This document shows, one piece after another, positions 12,260 through 22,023 of a DNA stretch of 64,000 nucleotides (the stretch's first letter is position 1; the number at the start of each line of letters is the position of its first letter). The stretch comes from Pyropia haitanensis (Eukaryota; Rhodophyta; Bangiophyceae; Bangiales; Bangiaceae). The notes under the pieces were generated by a model that worked only from the letters and a program-made list of their open reading frames with translations, was not told the DNA's origin and made no database searches. The stretch spans positions 3,747,874 through 3,811,873 of the forward strand of contig SDUX01000002.1 of the NCBI GenBank assembly GCA_008729055.1, written 5' to 3'. A program made the translations under genes and the position numbers.

Positions 12260-13878
12260 CTACAACAGCACGTGGGCCTTGCCATAGTAGCGGTTGCAAA
12301 ACTTGGTCTTGCAGCCCGACAGGTCGGGCTGCGTGTTTTGAGGGTAAAACTTGTACAGCCGCATCGTGCGGAGGCTCTCCCGCTCGTCGGCGGGCATGGC
12401 ATCGACCTTGGCCTTGCGCGCCGCCCGCTCGGCGCGGTACCGCTTCTTGGTCGCCGCCACCTCCGCGCGGATCGCGGCGGCCATGGACGCGGCGGTCGCG
12501 GCGCCGCCGTCGAGGCCGTCGTCGGCCATCTTGGCCTCGACAAACTCGTCTACGTCGTCGTCCATCTCCCAGTCGTACGGGAACATGGTCGTCTTGCCGT
12601 CGGGCTTCTCCCACGTCACCGTCACCTCCGTGTCGACCTGGTCGGCCGCGGCGGCCTCCTCCCCGTCGGGCAAAAAGACGTACGGCAGCACGTACTCGTA
12701 CGTCTTGACGTCGTCCTCGGCCATGTTCCGCAGCCGCGCCCGCCGCTGCTCGCACTTGAGCACGTACACGCGTGGCTGCTTGGGCAGCCGCAGCGCGTTC
12801 TTCCGCAGCAGCGGATGCCAGCCCATCTTGAGCTTGGCCATCGGCACGATCTCCTCTGACGACCGCTGCACCGACGTGATGGCCACCAGCTCGGGGGGGG
12901 GCGCGACGACACGACCGCGACAATCACGGGGATGGGCACGACCGTGGAGGTCTGCTCGAGCAAGACCCCCGACCCGCCGCCGGCGGCCGCGGCGCCGCCG
13001 CCATTCGCACCCGCCGCGGCGGCCGCGGCGTCGCCGTCGGCCGCGGGCCGCGGCAGCACCTGCCCCCCCGCCCCCCGGGCGCGCTTGGCCGCCCGCGCGG
13101 TCACCTCGGCGACATAGGTATCCGCCGCGGCCTGCCGCCCCGCGAGGCGCTTGCGCGCCGCCGCGGCGCGGACGGCGCCCGCGTTGGCCGCGTCGACCGG
13201 CTCCTCGTCGTCAAAGTCCATGTCCAGCAGCTGCGGCTCGGTCGAGCCAAACAGGTACACCCGCGGCGCGGCGCCGAGGACGCCCCCCGTCGACAGCGCC
13301 TCGTCCAGGTGGTCAAAGTCCCAGTCCACCTCGTCCACCGCCGCCAGCTGATCCCAGTCCGTGCCGGCCAGGTAGACGCTCTCGTACACGTCCTCGTACA
13401 CCTCTTTGGGCGGGCGCCGCGCGGCCGCCGCACGGCCGCGAGCGGCGCCCGCCCGCCGCGGTGCCGCCGCCCGGCCGGGCGCCGCCGCCGCGGTGGCGGC
13501 GGGGGGGGGGGCGTCGCCGGGGCGGCCGCCACCGCCGCCGGCGACGCCGTTGCCGCCACCGTCGCGGCGGCCGCCGCCGCCGCCGCCGCCGCGGCCGCCG
13601 CGACCGTGCCGCCGCCGCCGCCCGCGGCGGCCGCCCCCCGCCCAGCGCCACGGCCGGCGCCCCCCCCCCCCCGGCCGCCGCCAGCACCACCCCGCCCGGC
13701 GGCGCCCCCCCCCCGGGCCGCCGCCCCCCCCCCCGGCCGCCGCCGCCGCCGCCACGCCCCCCCCCCCCCCGCCCGGGCCGCCAGCGGCGGCGACGGTGGT
13801 GGCCGCGGCAGCGGCAGCGGCGGCGGCGGCGGCGGTGGCAGCGGCGGTGGTGGCGCGTGCGCCCGCGCGGCGCGCCAT
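12260..13878 (-). CDS. HEAT-INTOLERANT-4-like (HIT4) chromatin protein (frame-interrupted)
   Basis: Plant HIT4 is a nuclear protein needed for heat-induced relaxation of chromocentres. This product shares its landmarks in order: TDWDQL...WDFDHLDEAL...VYLFGSTEPQ (about 13375-13230), VPIPVIVAVVS (about 12945-12910), ITSVQRSSEEIVPM (about 12880-12840), EYVLPYVFLP, FPYDWEMDDD, and the C-terminal YKFYPQN...NRYYGKAH. The reading frame changes at a run of nine G (12893-12901) exactly between VIVAVVS and ITSVQR, two segments adjacent in the plant protein. An assembly indel there is therefore likely. Stop TAG is at 12260-12262. The start is uncertain: ATG at 13878 opens a long Ala/Gly-rich N-terminal extension. 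Both coding halves have acidic, lysine-poor linkers. Confidence 0.8.
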
Positions 13879-13905
13879 GGCCCGCGCGGCGCCAACCGAC
13901 GGGCA

Positions 13906-13937
<32 letters not shown>

Positions 13938-14645
13938 AGGGGTCCTCTGCCCGCTGCCCCCCCCGCGCTGGCCGGCGGCTGCAGTAGCTCCACCACCACC
14001 AAGCAACCAACAGGCGACCTCGTGGGTGCGCCCACACACCACGACACGACAGGGAAGGAGAGGTGGGGGGCGAGGACAAGGTAGGGGGGGAAGGCGGGTG
14101 GGCGTAGGGCAGTGACGAGCAGGCGGCGGCGGTCCCGGAGCAAACCCCGGGCTGGGGACCCGTCCCGGTACACGCGTGCGTCGTGCACTGCGTCGAGCGC
14201 GGCGCGGCGCGCGCGAGGAGGAACGCCGGCCGCCGCGCGCCCGCGTTTTCCACCGTCCCGCGGGGTCGATCGACAGCGGCGGTGCGAGTCCACCGTCACC
14301 GCCGCGCCGGGGCCAGCAGCCGTTGGCGCAACTCCTCGAGTCAATGGGCGAGCATCGCGGAATCGTTTTGGGTGTCGAACAACCGGCGCGTTTGGGGGGG
14401 TGCCCGTGCGTGGGTGTAAGCTGACGCCCCCAACGATGATGACCTGACGCCAGGTCCACGACTGACGTCAGTCAAGACCGCCTCACCTCCACGTCGGCGT
14501 CCCTGTCGCCAGGGGCTCTCTTGTCCACTCCGCCGCCGCGGACGGAGACAAAAAACAGAGGGCCACTGGGGTGGGGGGGAAAGGGAGTGGGGGGAAGGAG
14601 TGCCTGGCACGTTCCCCGCGGCGGTGGCGGCCCCCCCGCGGGGCC
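13879..14645. other. Intergenic, promoter side of the HIT4-like gene
   Basis: No gene supported. Long CGG/GCG repeats end at about 13940; the rest is unremarkable G/C-rich DNA. Confidence 0.4.
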
Positions 14646-15699
14646 TCACCCCAGGTGGTCAAACCGCACGAGGCAGTCCCCCCCCGGGCGGTCCCACAGC
14701 GCCAGCACAATGTCCATCCGCCCCGGCCGGCGGCACGCAAACGCCGCCCCCGTCACCACCGCGTCGAGGCACACCGAGAGGAGCACCCGTGGCGGGGTGG
14801 CAGTGGGGGCGTCACTCCCGCCCCCCCCCCTGCCGCCGCCGCCGCCGCCGCCGCCACCGCCGCCACCGCCGCCCTCCCCGTACGGACGGGCGGTGGCGGC
14901 CAGGACGGTGGCGCGGCAGTCCTCGCCCGCGACGAGCAGCGCGTCCCCCCCCGGCCACCAGGCGACCACACTAATCGCCGCGTCGTTGGTGACCGCCTCC
15001 ACCGACCGCACGCCGCGGGCAACGTCCCACAGCACCAGCCGGCCCGACACGTAGCCCGCGGCGGCGGTGCCGCCGCGCAGCGCGAGCGCGGTGACGCGGT
15101 CCTCCTCCTCGGGTGGCGGGGAGCGGAAGAGCACCTTCCACCCGCCACCCGCCGCGGGCGGCACGCCGCCCCACACCACCACCTCCCCCGCATCGTCGGC
15201 GGCGGCGAGCAGCGGCGGGCCCGGCGCGGCGGCCGACCCCGCCGCCGCCCCACCCCCCCCCCCCCCCCCCCCCGCCGGCGGCGGCGACGGCACCCCCATC
15301 CCCCGCCACCGCTACCACCGCCGCCCCGCTGGGCACGCACAGCGTCGACGTGGCGGTGAGGGTGGGCGGCGCGCCTCGCCGCCCCCCCCCGGCCAGCCCG
15401 TAGCCGACGACGTGCCCCGTCGAGGTGCCCGCAAAGAGGGCGGCCGCGGTGGCCGCCAGCGGCACCGCCGTCGTCAGCGACGTGACCGTCGGGGGCGGGT
15501 CCCCCCACGGGGCGGCGCCCCCCGCCGCCGCGCCGACCGGCGCCCGGCCGCTGCCCGACCGCCCCAGCGCGCCGCCGCCGGTCGGCAGCCGCGCCACGCA
15601 CAGGCGCATGCCGCGGCCCGCGCGGGTGTCATAGACGCCAATCGCGGCGGGGATGGAGCCGTCGGTGCTCGGCTCGGTCGCGACAACGAGCAGCGGCCG

Positions 15700-15744
<45 letters not shown>

Positions 15745-16167
15745 CCCGTCAGCAGGCGCAGGGGTGCCGCCTCCCCCCCCTTCTTCGTCCGCGTCGCCCC
15801 CCCCCCCCCCCGGCCCCCCTCCCCCCCCACCCCCCATCGCGCCACGCCAGTAGAGGAGGCTGGTTACGCGGCGCCCCCCCCCCCCCCCCCCCGTCGACAG
15901 CCGGTAGTCGTTGCGCCCCCGCCGGCGGCTCGTCCGCCGCGTCACCTGCACCTGCCCGCCGTGCGCGACCGCCAGCCGCCCGTCGCCGTCGGCGGCGAGC
16001 GCGCCGCCGCCGGGCACCAGCGACGGCCACACGTACGGGCCGAGGGGCACCCGCCGCGGGGGGGACCACCCCCAGCTGCCCGCCGCCGCCGCCACCGCCG
16101 CCGCCACCGCCGCCGCGTCCGACGCCGACGCAGCACCCGCCGCCGACGCTGCCGTTGTCGAGGGCAT
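14646..16167 (-). CDS. WD40 repeat protein, WDR54-like (frame-interrupted)
   Basis: Translated from ATG 16167 in one frame to about 15275, then in another frame to TGA at 14646. The switch is at a run of 21 C (15253-15273), which encodes poly-Gly on this strand. Beta-propeller strands are visible: ALFAGTSTGHVVGY, LLAAADDAGEVVVW, AAAGYVSGRLVLWDV, LLVAGEDCRATVL, and a final MDIVLALWDRPGGDCLVRF. The order and the ending resemble human WDR54, where the last blade follows a GED motif. WD40 proteins are scaffolds; the cellular role is not deducible here. Several poly-Gly insertions (e.g. 15700-15740, 15795-15830) interrupt the blades. Start in good context, MPSTTAAS, followed by an Ala-rich leader. 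Confidence 0.55.
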
Positions 16168-17101
16168 GGCGCGCCAGACAGCGCGGGAGGACGCTCGGCA
16201 GCCCGCTGTGGCGCCACAGCAAGGCAGGTGTCAACGGGGCGCCGCCCGCGCGCAGGCACGCCGAGCAAGGCGGACCCGGGGGGGGGGGGGAGCACGGGCG
16301 ACAGGGGAGGCCGCGGCGGGGGACGGGAGCGGCCCGGCCCGCCCACCTCCACCGCGGACAGCGACGGCCGGCGGCGGCGGCCCGCCCCACCGCCGGCCAC
16401 GGGCGCCCCCCCCCCGCCGCCGGCACCCGCGCTGGCGGCCGCCGCCATGATGCGTGCGGGGCAGGAGCGGGGGGGGGCGCCGCCATCGGCGGGACGGGCC
16501 GTCCGCAACGGCCGGCGGCCGGCGGCCAAAGCGGGGAGGGGCGACGCGTGCGCGTGGCGGCCGGCGGGGCGGCGGTCGGCCGCGCCACCGCCGCGCCGCC
16601 ACCCCGCCCGCCGCGGGTCGCCACGGACGCGGAAGCGCCGCGCGGGGCGAGCGCCTCCCCCGCCCTCCCGCGGCCGCGGGCGATCGCGGTCGGGTCGTCC
16701 CGGCGCGGATGCACTGGCCGTGCGTGCCCCCATCGCGCGATGAATGCGGTTGGCCAGTCTCCGCAAGCATTGTGCGAGGCGATCGCAGGAGTTGATCCCG
16801 GAATCGCTTTCCGGTTGTGCCCCAAACCACCGATCCGGTTGGCTGCTCGGCGCATCCGCTACGGTGCGCGACAACCCAAACCCAATCAGCGGGGGCAGGT
16901 CACGCCGACCGGCCCGGCCTCTCCGCCTTTTTCCGCGTCAGCCGCGCTGGTGGCCGGCACACGGTTAGCAACGCGGCCTCGGCTCGAGCGCGCCCTCGCT
17001 CCCGGCCGACCTTCCGTCCCCCCCCTCCCCACTGCCCGCGTCCCGTCGTCTCCACCAGCACACGCCCACTGTCTTTCTCAAACACACGCACCTCCGGCGT
17101 G
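16168..17101. other. Divergent intergenic region (WDR54-like / TrpE)
   Basis: About 0.93 kb separates two divergently transcribed genes, so both 5' regions lie here. The stretch 16740-16900 is less G/C-rich than its surroundings and is the most promoter-like part. Confidence 0.45.
16882..16889 (+). promoter_or_regulatory. CCAAT-box candidate
   Basis: CCAATCAG, the NF-Y type consensus core, lies 220 bases upstream of the TrpE ATG in the A/T-richer part of the divergent intergenic region. Position is plausible; there is no other support. Confidence 0.25.
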
Positions 17102-17361
17102 ATGGCCAAGGTGCGCCGTGCCGCGTTTGCGGGCCTGCCCGCGGGGCTGCCGCTCCGCCGCGCCGGCGCGGCGGATCCCCGGCCGCTCGGCGGCGGGGCG
17201 CCACCCCCTCGCCGCTGCCGCGGCGGCGGCGGCGGCGGCGGCAGCGCCCCGCTGCTACCCCGCGGCCGGCGGTCGGCGGTCCTGACCGCGACGGCCGCGA
17301 CACCCGCCGGCGGCGCGTCTGCCGCGGCGTCCTCCTCCCCCGCGCCCGCCCCCACCCCCGC

Positions 17362-17421
<60 letters not shown>

Positions 17422-19182
17422 TGCCACCGCGGCGGTCACGACGGGCGTGACCTGCCCCGGCCCCGAGCACGCCTTTGTCGGCACCAGCGCCGAGGCGTTT
17501 CGGCGGCTCGCCGCGTCGGCGCCCGGCGTGCGGCTGGTGCCCGTCTGGCGGCGCCTCTTCTCCGACGCCCTCACCCCCGTCCTGGCCTACCGCTGCCTCG
17601 TCGCGGCCGATGACACCCGCACGCCCAGCTTCCTCCTCGAGTCGGTGTCCACGTCGGGCACCGTCGGCCGCTACTCGTTTGTCGGCGCGCGGCCGTGTGT
17701 GGAGGTGTCGGCGACGGGCCACGCGGTGCGGGTGGTGGACCACCGCGCCAGCCGGGTGCAGGGCGCGGCCGCGACGGCGGCGGCGGCGGCGGCAGCGGCG
17801 GCGGCGGCAGCTGGGGGGGGGGGGGGGGTGCGGAGGTGCACGCCCCGCCAGCGGCGCCCGCCCCGTCGGTGCGCGTCATGGACCACGTGGACGACCCGTG
17901 GGCGCTGCTGCGGGAGATGACGGAGCGGGAGCTCAAGGCGGCGGTGACGCCCCACCTGCCCGGCGCGGGCCAGACGTTTGCGGGCGGCTGGGTCGGCTAT
18001 GGCGGCTACGACACGGTGCGGTACACCGAGGCCAAGAAGCTGCCGTTTGAGGCCGCCCCGACCGACGACCGGCGGTTTGCCGACCTCCACTTTGGCCTCT
18101 ACCGTGACGTGGTCGTCTTTGACCACGTCGGCAAGATGGCCTACGTCGTCCACTGGGCCGACGTGACCGAGTTTGGCGGCGACGTCGACGCCGCGCACGC
18201 GGCGGCGCTGGGCAGCCTGGCGGAGCTCGCGGCGACCGTGTCCCGCGCGACGCCGCTGTCGCCGCTCACGCCCGGCGCGGTGGACCTGGACGTGGACGCG
18301 CCGGCGAGCCGGGCGGTCAACCCGAGCAACATGACCAAGGCCGAGTTCCTCGACGGCGTCCGCCGGTGCAAGGAGCACATTGTCGAGGGCGACGCGTTCC
18401 AGATTGTGCTGTCCCAGCGCTTTGAGCGCCGCTCCGGCTCGGACCCCTTCTCCGTCTACCGCGCGCTGCGCATCATCAACCCGTCGCCCTACATGATCTA
18501 CATGCAGAGCGACGAGGTGGTGCTCGTCGCGTCCTCCCCCGAGATCCTCTGCCGCGTCGTCGACCGGACGCTGACCAACCGGCCGCTCGCCGGCACCCGC
18601 CGTCGCGGCAAGGACCCGGCCGAGGACGAGGCGCTCGCCGCCGAGCTGCTCGCCGACGAGAAGGACCGGGCGGAGCACGTGATGCTGGTGGACCTGGGCC
18701 GCAACGACGTTGGCCGCGTCGCGGCGTACGGGACGGTCAAGCCGCTGCGGCTGATGGAGGTGGAGCGCTTCTCCCACGTCATGCACCTGTCGTCGACGGT
18801 CGTCGGGGAGCTCCGCCCCGACCTCACCTCCTGGGACGCGCTCCGCTCCACCCTCCCCGCGGGCACCGTGTCGGGGGCGCCCAAGGTGCGGGCGATGCAG
18901 ATCATTGACGCGCTCGAGCCGACCCGCCGCGGGCCGTACGGGGGGGGCGTCGGCTGGATCTCCTTCCACGACGACATGAACATTGCGCTCGCGCTGCGGA
19001 CAATGGTCCTGCCGGCGGAGCCGGTGGCGGACCAGGACACGGGGGTGCCCCACTGGGTCTACTACCTCCAGGCGGGGGCGGGGATCGTGGCCGACTCGGA
19101 CCCGGACGCGGAGTTTGTTGAGACGGTGAACAAGGCGATGGCGCTCGGCCGCGCGATTGACCTTGCCGAGGAGGCGTTTTGA
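17102..19182 (+). CDS. trpE: Anthranilate synthase component I, plastid-targeted (frame-interrupted)
   Basis: Converts chorismate plus ammonia or glutamine to anthranilate, the first committed step of tryptophan synthesis; it pairs with TrpG, which red algae encode in the plastid. Residues 1 to about 115 form an Arg/Ala-rich leader with a poly-Ala run (17355-17418), consistent with a transit peptide. The N-terminal domain has LLESVSTSGTVGRYSFVG (about 17635-17690), which includes the LLES tryptophan-feedback motif. The chorismate-binding domain shows EGDAFQIVLSQRFE, LAGTRRRGKDPAEDE, LVDLGRNDVGRV, LPAGTVSGAPKVRAMQII and GGVGWI. The frame changes at a run of 16 G (17813-17828) between the two domains, in a poly-Ala/Gly linker; sequences on both sides are fully conserved. 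The start ATG 17102 is the first codon of the leader. Stop TGA 19180-19182 is followed by G-rich sequence. Confidence 0.93.
17355..17418 (+). repeat. (GCC)n run encoding poly-Ala in the TrpE leader
   Basis: About twenty tandem GCC triplets in frame with TrpE give a poly-alanine stretch just before the mature protein. Confidence 0.8.
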
Positions 19183-19769
19183 GGGCGGGGGGGGGGGGGG
19201 GGGGGCGGGGGAGGTGCGAAGGGGGAGGGGGGGAAGGAGAATGTAGGGAGTAGGGGTGGGGGGGATAGCGGCCGCGCCCGCGGCGAGCGAGCGGCACCAT
19301 GGGTGGCTGAAGCGGTTGATCGCGCTTTCGCCGGCAGGCGTGGCACTGAGCTGAGAAGAGGCCAAGAACTGAAAGAGAAGATGAAGAACGAGAAGCACAT
19401 CACCACCTCATCCTGCCCCCTGCCCTCGCGCCGCCGTACCCGTCGACGCAACCCCCTGCCTGCCGCGTCCCACGCACCACCGCCGTACGGCGGCGGCGTG
19501 TACTACGCGGCGGCGGCGTGTACTAGACAGCGGCGGCGTGTACTGCACGCCGGGCTGTGCTCCGCCCCCCCCCCGCCCCCAGCCACAGGCACCGCGCGCG
19601 TCGGCCACACCCCCGGTGCTGACGCGCTTTGGCTGGCGATCCAGTATCAACCCCCCGGGGACGTTGCTCGCCTTTCCCCCCCTCCCCCCCCGCCCTGTGG
19701 TCCGTCAGGCTGGCCTGGCACCTGGTGGCGCGTGTCCGCAACGTGTCTGTGCCGCCCCTGCTCGCAACG
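19183..19769. other. Intergenic with short repeats
   Basis: G-run after the TrpE stop, then an A-rich patch (19365-19405). Three to four copies of a 17-bp GCGGCGGCGTGTACT-type repeat lie at about 19486-19555. No gene supported. Confidence 0.4.
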
Positions 19770-21614
19770 ATGTCTTCGGACGGCGCCTTTCAAGGCCTCA
19801 CAGAGCTGTCTCTGGTGCTCCCCGACGACCTCTGGTTCTTCCGCGACGCCTGGGGTGGGCTCGCGGACGTGCAACGGTGGGCGCTCCCCCGACTGCAGCG
19901 GCTGCATCTGGGCAACACGCACACCTCGGGCGCGACCGCGCTGCGGTCGCTGGCCATGGCGTCCGGGGCGGAGCTGCACCTGCACGCCGCCATCGGCCTG
20001 CTGGACGACGGGGGCGACCTGTGCGCCCGCTGTTCCGCCCTACGGCGCGAGCACCTGGCGGCGTGCAAGATGGCGGTGACGGCCGTGCAAGCGCCGCGCC
20101 TACCTGGCGGGCAGGCATCTGTCGTCCTCGACTGCTCGGTGTACCCGCGAGCCTCCCTCCCGTCGCGGGCGGGACGCCCCGACGTCACCGCCTTTGGGCG
20201 TTGGGACGACCCGTCGGGTAACAGCGCTCACGCGGTAGGCCGCTTTGTGAGCGCTCACGTCGGTGATCGGCGCTGGGGTGCGCGTCGTTGGCATCGCGCT
20301 GGCGTCATCCGGCGCCGGCGCCGGCGTCGGCGGCGGGGAGGCGCGGGTGCGAGTGCGGACGGGGCGGGGGAGATCGGGGAACTGCCGGCCGTGTCGCCGA
20401 CGGGCTTGCGGGGGGGGGCTTTGGCATTGGCCGCGTTGGCCGCGTCGGCGGCCGCCACGGCCGCTGCCGCCTGGCTGGCCGCCGGTGACCGGTCGGCCGA
20501 CGGCGTCGGTGCGGAGGCCGCGGCCGCCACATACACGGTGCCGCCGGCGCCGCAGGCCGCTACCGCGGCGGCCGCGCGGGAGATGGCCACCGCCTGCTGG
20601 GCGGCAGCCGACGCGCGGAGCGGGCGGCGGCGAGTGGGCGCGCCGTGCACCCGTCGCGTCTATTGTCGGCCGCCCGGCGGCGTGGCGGCGGAAGCGCCAC
20701 TTTGCCTTGCCTCGACCGATGCGTCGCTGGTGGCGGCCGACGCGGTGGCCGACAGTGCGGCGGACGGCGACGCGGGTGGGTGGGGCTTGGCCGGCTTGCG
20801 CCGGCTGTGGCGACGCGACGCGCCGGCGCCAGTTCCGGCGGCGGCGGTGACAGCGGCGGCGGCCGACGGCGAGAGGACTCCGTCGTCGACCCGCCGGCGG
20901 CGCCCTCCCCCGACACGTCCGCCGGGTGGCCGGTGGCGCGGGATACCCCCAAGCTCGCCCGCTTGGCACAGTCGTCTCGGGCGACGGCGATCGTCGCGGC
21001 GCAAGAGCTGGCGCCGGGCCGGTGGGCGGCGGTGGCGGGGCGGGGGTGTGGGCGGCAACGACGCCGCGAGCTGTCCAACCATTACGCGGACAGCGCGCGG
21101 ATGGGGAACGCCCTGGGTTTTCACCCACGCGGCGGTTGTGACGGTCACACTTTTTGCCGACGCGGGCCGCCACCCGGTGCTTGACGGCATCGTCGAAGCG
21201 GTGCGGCGGGTGCTGATCGGCGGGCGCGCTGGTGTGCCGCTCGGCACCCTCGTCACGGGCGTGGATTTCATCCGCCGCAAAGCCGATGAGAGGCACCGCC
21301 ACTTTGCGGTGCGCGGCGCGCAAGGGGCGGTGCAGGGGTTGGCGGCGACGGCGGCACGACGGCGGCGGATCGAGTTTGGGCCGTGGCCCATCCTGCTCGT
21401 CGCCCGCGAAGCGGCCGCCGCCGCCCGCGCCGCGTCCTGTTTCCGCCTGCTGTACGACATGCTTGTGTATCGGCGGATGGAGGCTGAGCACGACCGCGTG
21501 TCGGTGCTGGGACTGCTCGACTCGTTTGTGTCCGCCGCGCCGGCGGGGGAGTTTGCGGGGCGCCTCGCCCTGCTGGCGGCCGTCGCGGCGCGTGGAAAGC
21601 AGAAACTGGCGTAG
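19770..21614 (+). CDS. Hypothetical protein, 614 residues
   Basis: Not recognised. The open frame is continuous from ATG 19770 (MSSDGAFQGLTELSL) to TAG 21614. Residues 10-60 look like one or two leucine-rich-repeat strands (LTELSLVLPDDL...LPRLQRLHLGNT), as in F-box/LRR proteins, but no F-box is visible. The middle (about 20280-21050) is Ala/Arg/Gly-rich low complexity and may not be ordered. The last 170 residues (from VVTVTLFADAG) are helical, Ala/Leu/Arg-rich and without Cys clusters. It converges on the RHS-type gene 409 bp downstream. It could be a lineage-specific gene or a decayed accessory gene. Confidence 0.4.
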   Translation: MSSDGAFQGLTELSLVLPDDLWFFRDAWGGLADVQRWALPRLQRLHLGNTHTSGATALRSLAMASGAELHLHAAIGLLDDGGDLCARCSALRREHLAACKMAVTAVQAPRLPGGQASVVLDCSVYPRASLPSRAGRPDVTAFGRWDDPSGNSAHAVGRFVSAHVGDRRWGARRWHRAGVIRRRRRRRRRGGAGASADGAGEIGELPAVSPTGLRGGALALAALAASAAATAAAAWLAAGDRSADGVGAEAAAATYTVPPAPQAATAAAAREMATACWAAADARSGRRRVGAPCTRRVYCRPPGGVAAEAPLCLASTDASLVAADAVADSAADGDAGGWGLAGLRRLWRRDAPAPVPAAAVTAAAADGERTPSSTRRRRPPPTRPPGGRWRGIPPSSPAWHSRLGRRRSSRRKSWRRAGGRRWRGGGVGGNDAASCPTITRTARGWGTPWVFTHAAVVTVTLFADAGRHPVLDGIVEAVRRVLIGGRAGVPLGTLVTGVDFIRRKADERHRHFAVRGAQGAVQGLAATAARRRRIEFGPWPILLVAREAAAAARAASCFRLLYDMLVYRRMEAEHDRVSVLGLLDSFVSAAPAGEFAGRLALLAAVAARGKQKLA

Positions 21615-22023
21615 TGTTGCGAAAAAGGACGGGAGAGAGCTATAGAGATGCCCCACTTGCCCGCCCTCCAGTCCCGGTACAGCATATCAGACGGTGTCCG
21701 GACCATCGCACCACGCAACCGTGCCAGTAACCATCTACACAATCACAATCGCCCCCCCCCCCCCCCAAGTTTCGACTACGAACAGCCACAGTCCGAGGTC
21801 GTGGTGGCATCCTCTCTCGCCGTCTCGACTCAAGCCATCTCCACAAGTGCCGGCGCTAGCGCCGCCAGCGCCGCCATCACAGAGGCCGCGGCGGCTACTT
21901 CGTCTACGCCGAAGGCGAGCGATATATCGCCACGCTGCCGCTGCGTGGATACGCTTGGCGGCCGCCGTCGTGCTGACAGCGCTGCAGGACGCGTGCGCTG
22001 GATGCAGCTTGTGACTGCGGCAC
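21615..22023. other. Convergent intergenic region
   Basis: Contains a run of 13-15 C at about 21752. No gene seen. Confidence 0.4.

Noticed and set aside
17671..19398. Minus-strand frame antisense to TrpE
   Set aside because: Complement of the conserved TrpE coding sequence; His/Arg/Val-rich shadow.
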